Translations under genes and position numbers: made by a program | Part shown: positions 46,839 to 54,896 of the stretch, one piece after another | Position numbering within the stretch: the first letter of the stretch is position 1 | Layout of the letters: each line of letters opens with the position of its first letter | Origin: Chryseobacterium sp. JM1 | GTDB taxonomy: Bacteria; Bacteroidota; Bacteroidia; Flavobacteriales; Weeksellaceae | NCBI RefSeq assembly: GCF_000737715.1 | Contig: NZ_JPRN01000001.1 | Span: 372,001 to 436,000 of the forward strand | DNA length: 64,000 nt | Reading direction: 5' to 3' | The notes under the pieces: model-generated | Seen by the model: the letters and a program-made list of their open reading frames with translations, nothing else | Database searches by the model: none | Told to the model about the DNA's origin: nothing

Positions 46839-48470
46839 CTATTTATCAGTGTTTTTGATAGTATTAATAACGTTCTCCAATTCCTTTTTTTCCTCCGGGG
46901 TGAGTTTTTTCCAGATCAATCCTTTTTTGATGTTTTTTTCGTCAGTGTATTGTGGGAAAATTCCTGACTGTACATCATCAAGAACGTATCCGGATGAAAT
47001 CGCAGGAAGTGGTGTGTCAAAATTAAAAGGGTAATCTTTTGATATATTGAACTTTAAATTTCCTGTCTGGAACGTTTCAAATTTGTTGTAATGATAAGTT
47101 GAAGGTTTGTAAAGCTGCTCTTTTTTGAATCCGGCCATGAAATTTCCGGGTTTAAAACTTGGAATATGCTGACGGATAAAGTTGGGAAAACTTAAAACTC
47201 CAATCACCAGAAAACTTAATGCAGAGAAGAAGACAAGTGAATTTCTTTTGCTTAACTGAATGAACAAGATAAAAAACATGACAAAAAACACATCGATGAA
47301 AAATCGGTATTGTGCAGAAAAAGCCAATACCAGTATACTTTTTATCAACAGAGAAATACAGATCAGTGTGATGATCTTTTTCTTTTTAAGGATAGCGAAA
47401 ACAGAAAACACTACTAAACTGAAGATGAAAATAATATTGATCTTTGATTTAATTCCTTCCAGTGAAAACCAGTTTCTGATTGCGTCATAAGAAGAAAATT
47501 TTTGAATTTCCTCATACGTATACTGCATATCATAGGTTTTCTGAATAGCATATTGAGAGGAGATTTTTAAAACTTCAGGATTCGGTTTCCAGCTGAATCC
47601 CAGGTCGCCTAAAGCAACAGGGAATACCGGATATCCGAATGTCCATATATTTTTAATAAAGAACAACAGAAGGATGAGAATTCCGAAGATAGAATGTTTA
47701 TAATTAGGTTTAAATATGAATGCGGAGCAAAGGAAAGTGAATATAGGAAGCCAGATCATCGTGGGTTTTATAGAAAAAATAAAAACGGAATAAGCGAACA
47801 AAAGACCAATATTTTTATTTCCTTTTATAATTTCATTTAAAATAATTAATGATAAAGTGATCACCGGAAGATCAGGGCTGGGAGACTGTGAAAAAAGTAA
47901 TAAGACCGGAATGAAGCATAGTTGTACCCAACTTTTTCTTTCAAAAATATAAAGAGTGTAAATGATCAGCAGTACAGTATTTATTCTTAAAAAAGGATCT
48001 GAAAAGTTGGAAAATCCTGCCTGAAAAATATGCCATACAGACATCTGTCCTAACGTGAAATCCAAATTGGAAATACCTTTAACCAGACCAAATTCGGTGA
48101 GCCATTTGATGGTAGGGACATAATACCCGAAATGATCCAGTATATGAGGATAAAAAGAACCGGTGTATAGAATGGTCAATGAAATTCCTCCAATCAGAAA
48201 AGTATCTTTCTTTGAGAATTTATAAAATTCCAGATAAAGTTTCTTGATGAAAAAAAATAAAATCCCTGCCAATACAAAAGGAATTTCTACATATATAGTA
48301 ATAGGAATAAAAAATGCAAGAACGGTCCAGATCAGACTGAGTATTAAAATTCCTGTTACAATATTTCCTGAAATCCCATTCAATAATGAACCCGTAAATC
48401 TTTCCATGATTTTTCCCCATCCTGCGAGGACCGGGAGAATGAGAACCGTAGAAAGTAAAAGTAATATCAT
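46839..48470 (-). CDS. Polytopic membrane protein, LIC_10190-like or GT-C type
   Basis: A 543-residue inner-membrane protein with about ten hydrophobic segments and a soluble C-terminal tail of about 90 residues. Patterns such as SFYPHILDHFGYYVPTIKWL and SPSPDLPVITLSLIILNEI resemble GT-C glycosyltransferase-like families that act on lipid-linked sugars. I place the start at ATG 48470, the first residue of the first helix (MILLLLSTVLILPVLAGW). The frame continues to a TTG at 48497, which lies within a terminator stem. The exact family is uncertain. Confidence 0.65.
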   Translation of the reverse strand: MILLLLSTVLILPVLAGWGKIMERFTGSLLNGISGNIVTGILILSLIWTVLAFFIPITIYVEIPFVLAGILFFFIKKLYLEFYKFSKKDTFLIGGISLTILYTGSFYPHILDHFGYYVPTIKWLTEFGLVKGISNLDFTLGQMSVWHIFQAGFSNFSDPFLRINTVLLIIYTLYIFERKSWVQLCFIPVLLLFSQSPSPDLPVITLSLIILNEIIKGNKNIGLLFAYSVFIFSIKPTMIWLPIFTFLCSAFIFKPNYKHSIFGILILLLFFIKNIWTFGYPVFPVALGDLGFSWKPNPEVLKISSQYAIQKTYDMQYTYEEIQKFSSYDAIRNWFSLEGIKSKINIIFIFSLVVFSVFAILKKKKIITLICISLLIKSILVLAFSAQYRFFIDVFFVMFFILFIQLSKRNSLVFFSALSFLVIGVLSFPNFIRQHIPSFKPGNFMAGFKKEQLYKPSTYHYNKFETFQTGNLKFNISKDYPFNFDTPLPAISSGYVLDDVQSGIFPQYTDEKNIKKGLIWKKLTPEEKKELENVINTIKNTDK

Positions 48471-48474
48471 AAAA

Positions 48475-48502
48475 AAAGATTGCTTAAAAATAAGCAATCT
48501 TT
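48475..48502 (-). terminator. Strong terminator abutting a start codon
   Basis: AAAGATTGCTTA and TAAGCAATCTTT form a 12-bp perfect stem with a 4-base loop. On the minus strand it is followed by a T-run that runs into the ATG at 48470. It terminates the glycine-zipper lipoprotein gene (stop at 48522). Confidence 0.9.
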
Positions 48503-48521
48503 AAATGTTATCGTGAAAATA

Positions 48522-49073
48522 TTAATTACGCGGTTGTACTCGTCCGTCTTTTCTGTCTCCGGCCCTACCGATCGTATATCCGGTTGCACCACCAACTACA
48601 CCACCGATCACCGCTCCAAGACCTCTGTTTTTCTTAGCAACAATGGCTCCTAAAGCGGCACCACCTACGGCACCAATTGCGGTTCCTTTAGCAGCTTTAC
48701 TCCATCCTTTTTTCTTTTGCGTAGTTCCTTGTGAAGAACTGTTTCCGTTATCTGCATAAGTACCGCCTCCTGAATTGGAGTTGGATCCTCTGTCTCTATA
48801 TACTGTTTTCGTTTCTCTTATGATCTGAGGTTTTGAATTGGCTGCAGCAGTTGCCTGAGATTTTTTACTTTCAGAGATGCTGTCTACCTTTTTCTGTGCC
48901 TCGTATACTAGTTTTTCTTTCTCAATGGCCAGCTTTTGTTTTTCTATATCAAGCTGTCTTGCCTGAAATTCAAGTTTCTGCTCTTCAAGAGATTTTTCAG
49001 CTGTCCTGTCGTCTTTTTTACAGGCTGTCAGTAAAAAAACTGATAAAATACCTGTTAATACTATCTTTCTCAT
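48522..49073 (-). CDS. Glycine-zipper lipoprotein
   Basis: A 183-residue lipoprotein. The signal MRKIVLTGILSVFLLTAC places the lipidated cysteine at residue 18. A charged coiled-coil region follows (about 25-75, EKQKLAIEKEKLVYEAQKKV), then a Ser/Asn/Gly-rich linker. The last 55 residues are a YMGG-like glycine zipper (GTAIGAVGGAALGAIVAKK, then GLGAVIGGVVGGATGYTIGR). Such proteins insert into or span membranes. It is probably an outer-membrane-associated structural lipoprotein. Confidence 0.82.
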   Translation of the reverse strand: MRKIVLTGILSVFLLTACKKDDRTAEKSLEEQKLEFQARQLDIEKQKLAIEKEKLVYEAQKKVDSISESKKSQATAAANSKPQIIRETKTVYRDRGSNSNSGGGTYADNGNSSSQGTTQKKKGWSKAAKGTAIGAVGGAALGAIVAKKNRGLGAVIGGVVGGATGYTIGRAGDRKDGRVQPRN

Positions 49074-49323
49074 AATTCAAATTTTAATAAGTAGTCTGAG
49101 CCAAAACGGCAACAACTTCCTTTGTATTTTCAATTATGAAGCCAAAATTTAGTTAATGAATGTTAAAATAATAATTTTTTATATAAAACCTCCTTTTCCG
49201 GTTCTGTCGGTTTGTATAGCTTTCCCTTATTGATCGGGGCTTAGAATGTAATTTTAAGTTAATTAAAGGTTTTTATTCAGTTCACATGAATTGGTTACTT
49301 TTGAAATACCAAATTACTTTAAT

Positions 49324-49773
49324 ATGAAAATAGCAATTTTTAAAACGATGGCTTTCGTAGCCTTGTCGGTGGCAGCTGTATCGTGCTCTTCCAATGATGA
49401 TATGGTGACTGATGTTAAGCCTCAGGCGAAATCTGAAGTCTCTAAAGAAGCTTCAAAAACGAACACCTACAAAGTGAGATTCGGTCTTATTTCTTTGGAT
49501 GGAGTGAAAACACTTTCAGGAAATCACGATGTTGGTAGTTTTCTGGCTGAAAATACAGCTACAGGAGAAGTGTTTGATACTTATTACAGCGGAGGTTTCC
49601 AAACACTTCCAGGATATTATGAAGGAATCCCGGCTGGAAATTACAAATTTTCCGCTATGCAGGGACAAGGAGGCTGGACAGGGTACGGGTCTGTAACAGG
49701 AACTGTATCTGATGCGCAGGTAGATGCAGATGGCTATATTACCGTTTATATTCCGGTGACCTGGGCAGAATAA
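49324..49773 (+). CDS. Small lipoprotein of unknown function
   Basis: A 149-residue predicted lipoprotein, starting at ATG 49324 (the longer frame adds 11 unlikely residues). The signal ends AVSC, with the lipidated cysteine at residue 21, followed by SSNDD and a polar linker. The rest (NTYKVRFGLISLDGVKTLSG to the end YITVYIPVTWAE) is beta-rich, perhaps a small sandwich. No family is recognised. A TACTTTTG -7 element lies at 49296-49303, and a hairpin terminator follows the gene. Confidence 0.7.
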   Translation: MKIAIFKTMAFVALSVAAVSCSSNDDMVTDVKPQAKSEVSKEASKTNTYKVRFGLISLDGVKTLSGNHDVGSFLAENTATGEVFDTYYSGGFQTLPGYYEGIPAGNYKFSAMQGQGGWTGYGSVTGTVSDAQVDADGYITVYIPVTWAE

Positions 49774-49806
49774 CATTGTGGTAAAAATATTTACATCCGT
49801 TTATTA

Positions 49807-49828
49807 ATCCTCGCACGAGGATTTTTTT
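49807..49828 (+). terminator. Terminator of the small lipoprotein gene
   Basis: ATCCTC and GAGGAT pair around GCAC, followed by seven T residues, 34 bp after the stop. Confidence 0.85.
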
Positions 49829-49917
49829 AATAAATTTATAGATATAAGTAGTTTTTATTCACAATGTGTGGAAATTTATATTAAATTTAACATTATAAAA
49901 ACTGAAAACTATTCATT

Positions 49918-50091
49918 ATGGATATCCATGACTATTCATTTATTTTAAAACTGATTATTTTGTTTGTCTTATCAATGCTCGTTATTTTGGGATGTTATGT
50001 GATTCTTAAAAAAATCAATCATAAATCTGACTTTTGGTGTTACAGCTACGATTTCCCTTACTGGAAGAAATACAGTAAAAAAAGATATTAG
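49918..50091 (+). CDS. Small single-span membrane protein, 57 residues
   Basis: The frame MDIHDYSFILKLIILF-VLSMLVILGCYVILKK has one strong hydrophobic helix (about residues 9-30) and a basic C-terminal tail, SDFWCYSYDFPYWKKYSKKRY, rich in aromatic residues. It runs from ATG to TAG with a terminator-like hairpin 68 bp beyond. The composition suggests a real small membrane protein, but no family is recognised and no clear ribosome-binding site is seen. Confidence 0.5.
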   Translation: MDIHDYSFILKLIILFVLSMLVILGCYVILKKINHKSDFWCYSYDFPYWKKYSKKRY

Positions 50092-50133
50092 ACATTTACT
50101 GTCGACGAATTCTGTTTGGATTTTTCTAAATAG

Positions 50134-50180
50134 ATTTTTTTCATCATTTGTGTTTTTAGGCCTCCTTGATTGGGGGCCAT
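50134..50180 (+). terminator. Conserved hairpin element, copy 1
   Basis: TCATCATTTGTGTTTTT, then GGCCTCC and GGGGGCC around TTGATT. Nearly the same sequence recurs at 51441-51492. The hairpin could end the message of the 57-residue protein, though it lacks a strong T-run here. Confidence 0.6.
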
Positions 50181-50229
50181 TTTGATTTACAACCTGAAAG
50201 AGAAGAAACCGGTGATTGACAATAAAAAA

Positions 50230-50249
50230 GCTTCCCATTTCTGAGAAGC
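50230..50249 (-). terminator. Terminator of the glycosyltransferase gene
   Basis: GCTTC and GAAGC pair around a 10-base loop, followed on the minus strand by TTTTTTATT. It lies 10 bp past the stop codon. Confidence 0.6.
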
Positions 50250-50259
50250 CTTAATCAAA

Positions 50260-51087
50260 TTATATGTTGAAAGTTACTTTTACTTTATTAATCAGCCGGT
50301 GAAGTTTCTGGGTCTGATAATCCAGAAGGTCGTAAATTTCCTGTGCATTGGTATATACTTCCGGAACAGTCTTATTGTTAATTCTGCTGATCCCGCGCCT
50401 TTTCATTGTATCGTGGATAACTTTGGCGAAAGATTCCTTAGCTCCCTGTTTGGAGCTCTGTTGTGAAATGCCATTGGAGTGTAATCTGTAGAGATAAAGT
50501 GGCTCTTTGATGTATTTTACACTGCCATATTCCAGGATCTTCAGGTAGAGATCCTGGTCTACGGCACTTTTTAGATTGGGGTTGATGCCGGAAGTCTTCA
50601 GATAAGTTTCTTTTTTGAAAGTGAAGAAATGTGCAAACTGAGTAGGACAGTTGAAAAAATATCTGTCGTTGTAAATCTGTTTGGTGCTGGCATATACTTT
50701 ATTCTGATTTAGATTCTCATCACAGAGCATCATCTGTGAATAGGCAGCTGTAATATTGTTTTTAGCAAACTCTTCAGCTGTTTTTTCTAGTGCATCGGTA
50801 TAAAGGGCATCATCCGGATCCAGATAAGCACAGATTTCTCCTTCTGCATATTTCATGCATTCTCTCTTGGTATAGCCGCAGCCCTGATTAGTGGCGTTTT
50901 TATACAGTCGGAAACGGGGGTCATTTTGTATAATGCACTTGATCTGCTCTACAGAATCATCAGTAGAGGCATCATCGACAATTATAACTTCCCAGCTTCC
51001 GTAGGTTTGGCTAATCAACGAGTTATAACAGTCTCTAAAATACCTGCCATTATTATAATTGGCAATAAGTATAGAGAATTTAATCAC
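50260..51087 (-). CDS. Family 2 glycosyltransferase
   Basis: A 275-residue GT-A fold enzyme that transfers sugars, probably to surface polysaccharide or lipid. The N-terminus is FSILIANYNNGRYFRDCYNS, followed by the nucleotide-binding EVIIVDDASTDDSVEQI and the DxD-like CAYLDPDDALY at about residues 90-100. A late QDLYLKILEYG supplies the acceptor-side motif. Start is GTG (51087), as no ATG is near and the frame is family-like from the second residue. It is isolated in a gene-poor region, flanked by two copies of a hairpin-linked repeat. Confidence 0.9.
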   Translation of the reverse strand: MIKFSILIANYNNGRYFRDCYNSLISQTYGSWEVIIVDDASTDDSVEQIKCIIQNDPRFRLYKNATNQGCGYTKRECMKYAEGEICAYLDPDDALYTDALEKTAEEFAKNNITAAYSQMMLCDENLNQNKVYASTKQIYNDRYFFNCPTQFAHFFTFKKETYLKTSGINPNLKSAVDQDLYLKILEYGSVKYIKEPLYLYRLHSNGISQQSSKQGAKESFAKVIHDTMKRRGISRINNKTVPEVYTNAQEIYDLLDYQTQKLHRLINKVKVTFNI

Positions 51088-51440
51088 GTTATATTGAATT
51101 AAAATAGATATGTAAAACTAGGAAATAAAATAGTTGAAAAACATAACCTCGATCATGTTATTTTTGATATTTTTTTCTTATTTTATATGATTATGATGCG
51201 TAATTTACGTTAGTAATTGTTTATATGTGTAAAAATTGTAAAATTGGTTGTCGATTTACAGACAAACGGTCTGATATTGTTGACTATACTTTATTTGTCC
51301 TTTAGTTGAGTGAAGAGCAGGCTATAAGAAGAAGTAAACTAAAAATGAACTTTATGAGTTCAGTCATAAAGTGGAAAGATTAAAAAGCAGTACTTTTGAA
51401 TGTAAGATTAAACGATAGATAATTATTTAAAGATTATAAA

Positions 51441-51492
51441 AATTTTTTCATCATTTGTGTTTTTTGAGGCCTCCTTTTTTGGGGGCTTTTTT
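51441..51492 (+). terminator. Conserved hairpin element, copy 2
   Basis: TTTTTTCATCATTTGTGTTT, then GGCCTCC and GGGGGC around TTTTTT, followed by a T-run. It matches the copy at 50134-50180 over about 45 bp. No gene is upstream. Confidence 0.7.
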
Positions 51493-51509
51493 ATTTTCAC
51501 GTGCATGAT

Positions 51510-51631
51510 AAAATTAAAACTCTCCGGCTGAGGAGAGTTAAAAAAAAGTATCAGATCAAAAAGTATTTCTTCGGCAAAAAATCCCAACTTTTGAAAGCAA
51601 AAAATATTGAAGTATTGAATACTTCATTTTA
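51510..51631 (-). ncRNA. Candidate Fnr-controlled small RNA 2
   Basis: On the minus strand a -7-like TATATTTAG (51642-51634) lies 22 bp downstream of a Crp/Fnr-type palindrome (51665-51680). It predicts a start near 51631 and a transcript of about 120 bases ending at the terminator 51518-51539. A 23-codon frame starting at 51627 and ending at 51556 lies inside, so it might instead be a small mRNA. Confidence 0.4.
51518..51539 (-). terminator. Terminator of candidate small RNA 2
   Basis: AACTCTCC and GGAGAGTT pair perfectly around a 6-base loop; on the minus strand the stem is followed by TTTTAATTTT. Confidence 0.75.
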
Positions 51632-51664
51632 GACTAAATATAAAAGAAAAAGGAATGGGTAAAT

Positions 51665-51680
51665 TATGATTGTGATCATA
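51665..51680. promoter_or_regulatory. Crp/Fnr-type palindrome
   Basis: TATGAT-TGTG-ATCATA is a perfect 6-4-6 inverted repeat with the Fnr-like TGAT-N4-ATCA core. Its centre lies about 41.5 bp upstream of the predicted minus-strand start near 51631, the classic class II activator position. Confidence 0.5.
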
Positions 51681-51943
51681 AATCCGGGTTTCAGATGACT
51701 TCAATTTCAGTGTGAATCTGTGAGTTATATATCTTTCGGGTTTACATTTTATTCTGAAATACCTTGTTATAGGGCTTATTGACCTGTTTTTGTCCTTGAA
51801 AAAGATATCAATCGGAATGTCCTCAGACAGAATAAATTAAAAAAAATATAGAAAAGTATTTTTACTGACAGCCACTTTGGCACGATTTTTCAATATATGA
51901 AGCAACTCATGTTTAATTTGAGTTTTCATGGTTATTAGTTTTT

Positions 51944-51972
51944 ATCCCCAGAGCAATCTGGGGATTTTTTTT
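51944..51972 (+). terminator. Strong orphan terminator
   Basis: ATCCCCAGA and TCTGGGGAT form a perfect 9-bp stem around a GCAA tetraloop, followed by about seven T residues. No annotated gene lies upstream. Confidence 0.9.
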
Positions 51973-52169
51973 GCCTTATAATTTTGTAGGTTTAAGGACC
52001 TAATTTCGGTACCCGACTCATATACTTTAGCGAGGATTATAATTTTTGACCCCGGTTATTGAGCAAATATTTTTAGTGGCTCATTGTATGCTGCGAAAAT
52101 ATTCATGTTAAATTATCGAAAGATTGTAATAGATTTAGGATTCAGTTGTTTTATATGTAAAAATAAGCC

Positions 52170-53618
52170 ATGAAAATCTATCTTTTTATTGTCGCATTAC
52201 TCATTTCTTCACTCTCTTTTGCACAAAACATAAACTCCAATGTGGATGAGGTCATCCAGCGGGAAATGAAAACAAGAAGAATTCCGGGAGCGCAGATTGC
52301 AGTCGTCCGGGATGGTAAAATTGTTTTAAGCAAATCTTATGGACTTGCCAACGTAGCAGATCAAATTGCTGTTCAAAGCAATACGATTTTTCCGATTAAT
52401 TCAAATACAAAAATTTTTACAGGAGTAGCGGTTATGCAATTGGTTGAGCAGGGAAAGATAAAGCTAGATGCACCTGTAAGTACGTATTTAAGCGGGCTTC
52501 CTGCAGAGTGGCAAAAAATAACGATAGATCAGTTACTGACTCATATTTCAGGACTTCCAGATATGTTAAAGCTATTTGATCCTGCTACAGGAAGTGTTGG
52601 TGCATTGAGAACGGAAGAAGCGATCTTCGGAAAACTTAAAATCACTCCGATGGAATTTAAGACCGGAGAGCAGTTCAGCTATAATCAAACCAATTATTAT
52701 CTATTGGGTAAAATTATTGAAAAGCTTACTAATAAACCGTTTGCCGAGTTTTTTGGAGAAAGACAATTTAAGACAGCTGGTTTAAAGAATACGGTTTTTG
52801 GAGATTCAAGAGATATCATTCCCCATTATGCACCCAGTTACAGTTACAGAAGTTTTTTCGATGGGAAAAGAATAAACGAAGATAAATTGGCTAACAACTA
52901 TTACGAATTTCCTGATTTCACTAGGACAAGCGCGGGTCTTAACAGTACTTCCGAAGATCTTGCCCACTGGATTATTAGCCTTCAAAATGGTAAAATACTC
53001 CAAAAACAGTCAACACTGGATTTAATGTGGTCTCCTGCTACGTTTAATAATGGAAGACCTACAGATTGGGTACGCGGTTGGGGCATTGCGAAACTTAGAA
53101 AAAATCATAAAGCGGTAGGAATGTCAGGTGGAAACAGATCTGCTCTGCTCATTTATCCTGATGATCATTTGGCTGTGATTGTACTCACTAATTTAGTAGG
53201 AAGTGCTCCGGAAGATTTTATTGAAGAAATTGCAGGATGCTATATTCCGGATATTATTAAGGCTGATCCGTTGACTTATCTCAGAAAAAATCTCCAAAAA
53301 ACAGGATATGAAAATGCAATAGATTTTGTGAAGAATGAGAAAAAACAAAATCCTGATTTTATGCCACAGGAATCTGAACTGAACAATTGGGGATATCGGT
53401 TGTTGGCTTCCAATCAGAAAAAAGAAGCGCTGGCCATTTTTAAACTTAACGTGTATTTGTATCCTGATAGCTGGAATGCTTATGACAGTTACGGTGAAAT
53501 ACTATTAAAAATGGGCGAAAAAAATAAAGGCACCGAAATGTATAAAAAATCGCTTGAGCTGAATCCGGATAATGAAAACGGTAAGAATGTTTTAAAAGAA
53601 ATTCAGGCCAAAAATTGA
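52170..53618 (+). CDS. Serine hydrolase (beta-lactamase family) with TPR end
   Basis: A 482-residue exported protein. The signal peptide ends SLSFAQ. The class C / D-alanyl-D-alanine peptidase-like domain has SNTK at 78-81 (Ser78 nucleophile, Lys81), and a second motif, YNQTNYYLLG, at residues 171-180, where Y-x-N is replaced by YNQ. The third element is VGMSGGNRSALL, in place of HxG or KTG. The last 100 residues carry tetratricopeptide-like repeats (NVYLYPDSWNAYDSYGE, then MYKKSLELNPDNENG). It probably acts on an amide or ester in the periplasm or on the surface. Confidence 0.88.
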   Translation: MKIYLFIVALLISSLSFAQNINSNVDEVIQREMKTRRIPGAQIAVVRDGKIVLSKSYGLANVADQIAVQSNTIFPINSNTKIFTGVAVMQLVEQGKIKLDAPVSTYLSGLPAEWQKITIDQLLTHISGLPDMLKLFDPATGSVGALRTEEAIFGKLKITPMEFKTGEQFSYNQTNYYLLGKIIEKLTNKPFAEFFGERQFKTAGLKNTVFGDSRDIIPHYAPSYSYRSFFDGKRINEDKLANNYYEFPDFTRTSAGLNSTSEDLAHWIISLQNGKILQKQSTLDLMWSPATFNNGRPTDWVRGWGIAKLRKNHKAVGMSGGNRSALLIYPDDHLAVIVLTNLVGSAPEDFIEEIAGCYIPDIIKADPLTYLRKNLQKTGYENAIDFVKNEKKQNPDFMPQESELNNWGYRLLASNQKKEALAIFKLNVYLYPDSWNAYDSYGEILLKMGEKNKGTEMYKKSLELNPDNENGKNVLKEIQAKN

Positions 53619-53642
53619 AAAATATAAAGCAAATGAATTGTT

Positions 53643-53658
53643 TATGATCTGGGTCATA
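53643..53658. promoter_or_regulatory. Crp/Fnr-type palindrome
   Basis: TATGAT-CTGG-GTCATA is a near-perfect 6-4-6 inverted repeat. It lies 21 bp upstream of a -7-like TAATTTAG, so its centre is about 41 bp upstream of the predicted start. The same layout, with 22 bp, is found at 51665 on the other strand. Confidence 0.5.
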
Positions 53659-53691
53659 TGATGAATGTTGACTATGAATTAATTTAGCCCT

Positions 53692-53757
53692 GTTTATTAT
53701 CATTCATTCGCAATCATTTAGTACTTACAATTCTTCCCGCAACGGGAAGTTTTTTTT
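53692..53757 (+). ncRNA. Candidate Fnr-controlled small RNA 1
   Basis: Predicted RNA of about 66 bases, from a start set by the -7 element at 53680-53687 to the end of the terminator CTTCCCG-CAA-CGGGAAG plus eight T residues. It is too short to hold a protein gene and contains only a tiny unstructured 5' half. The activator site upstream makes it similar in plan to the FnrS small RNA of enterobacteria; sequence similarity is not claimed. Confidence 0.45.
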
Positions 53758-54137
53758 GTTATAATATCCCGACTGAATTATCAGAACATGAATAGATTTT
53801 TTATGATTGTAATGATGGTTTGTTGAAGAAACAGGTCGTTGGCTGATAATTAGTGAAGTCTGTCTTTTGGAGTATTAAATTTGCAGGATCAAAATATTGA
53901 TCATTTTGCATAAGTCAAGAGTAAATAAAATAGATATGATTAATTTTGATGAAAAATAATTCAAATATTAGGGATTATTTATTTGAAATAATCTATTTTT
54001 ATTCATAATAGTAATAAAAACACACAATGAAAGGCTTGATAACAAGTGAATTAGTATATCATAACCATATGATGCTAATATTTACCGTATAAAGACACAA
54101 ATTAAAACAATATAAACTTCACTAAAAAGATCAATTT

Positions 54138-54866
54138 ATGAAGAAAATTTTTTCGATTTTTTACATGTGTACCGCTGTGTTAAGTTTTGCGCAGGTTGGT
54201 ATTAACACTTCAAATCCACAAACTGTATTTCATGTGGATGGAGGAAAGGACAATCCTACAACAGGAGCGCCAACGGTAGCACAACAGGTTAATGACTTTG
54301 TAGTTACTGCTGCCGGGAATGTTGGAATAGGTTTGATAGCTCCACAGAAAAAGCTGGATATCGATGCCGGCAGTGCAAGTCTCAGAATTAGAAATTTGCC
54401 CCAGCAACTTCCTGATGATCATGATTTTCTTACCATCAATACAGCCAATGGAGATGTAGCGGCGACTCGGTATGTTTATACGGCAAGTATTACTGTAGCA
54501 GCGGCGGCAAACGGCACCGTTACTATTCCTGCCAGTATAAGTATTCCAAACGGAATGTTGGTGGTTAAAACAAGCAATACATGCGGAGCAAACATGATTA
54601 CGAATTTTATTTATTCGGATATTTCTCTTGGATATGCAACATCCATTGCAGGTGATAAAGTGGGTACTTCAACGATTGCCCCTATACCAGGAGGAGGTGG
54701 AGGTTCCGGAGTATGGTCAGTTAAATTTCCCGGAACTGCAACTTGTGCCACGGGAAATGCGACCCAGTTTGATTTTACGGTTTCAAAACCTACAGCCAGC
54801 AGCTATTTGATTGTAAACAACGGGAATGTAGCACGAACCTATGTGGTGACTATTTTCCGTTTGTGA
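54138..54866 (+). CDS. Secreted protein of unknown function, paralogue A
   Basis: A 242-residue exported protein with signal peptide ending VLSFAQ. It begins VGINTSNPQTVFHVDGGKDN, a pattern found in many Flavobacteriia secreted proteins, followed by GNVGIGLIAPQKKLDIDA; the C-terminal half is Gly/Ser-rich with a beta-like end, NNGNVARTYVVTIFRL. The next gene encodes a protein with the same organisation and length, so they are tandem duplicates. Surface or adhesin-like roles are possible, but no domain is recognised. No T9SS sorting domain is visible. Confidence 0.65.
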   Translation: MKKIFSIFYMCTAVLSFAQVGINTSNPQTVFHVDGGKDNPTTGAPTVAQQVNDFVVTAAGNVGIGLIAPQKKLDIDAGSASLRIRNLPQQLPDDHDFLTINTANGDVAATRYVYTASITVAAAANGTVTIPASISIPNGMLVVKTSNTCGANMITNFIYSDISLGYATSIAGDKVGTSTIAPIPGGGGGSGVWSVKFPGTATCATGNATQFDFTVSKPTASSYLIVNNGNVARTYVVTIFRL

Positions 54867-54896
54867 TCTTTTCTGATTTTTACAAAAAATAAAATT

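Larger units (their letters stand above)
51088..52169. other. Gene-poor region with candidate small RNAs
   Basis: More than 1 kb holds no convincing protein gene. It contains the conserved hairpin copy 2 (51441-51492), a minus-strand terminator (51518-51539), a Crp/Fnr-type palindrome (51665-51680), and a strong orphan terminator with a GCAA tetraloop (51944-51972). A 13-codon frame (51897-51938) ends just before this last terminator. Confidence 0.6.
53619..54137. other. Spacer with candidate small RNA 1
   Basis: About 520 bp without a protein gene. It contains a Crp/Fnr-type palindrome (53643-53658), a -7-like TAATTTAG (53680-53687) and a terminator (53733-53757). A perfect everted repeat ATCATA-acca-TATGAT lies at 54058-54073, upstream of the tandem paralogue genes. 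Confidence 0.6.

Noticed and set aside
51141..51165. AACAT ... ATGTT inverted repeat as another Fnr-like site
   Set aside because: The arms are only 5 bp with a 10-base gap, and the TGAT core is missing.
50134..51492. Direct repeats around the glycosyltransferase gene as ends of an insertion sequence
   Set aside because: No transposase or terminal inverted repeats are present, and each repeat ends in a terminator hairpin.
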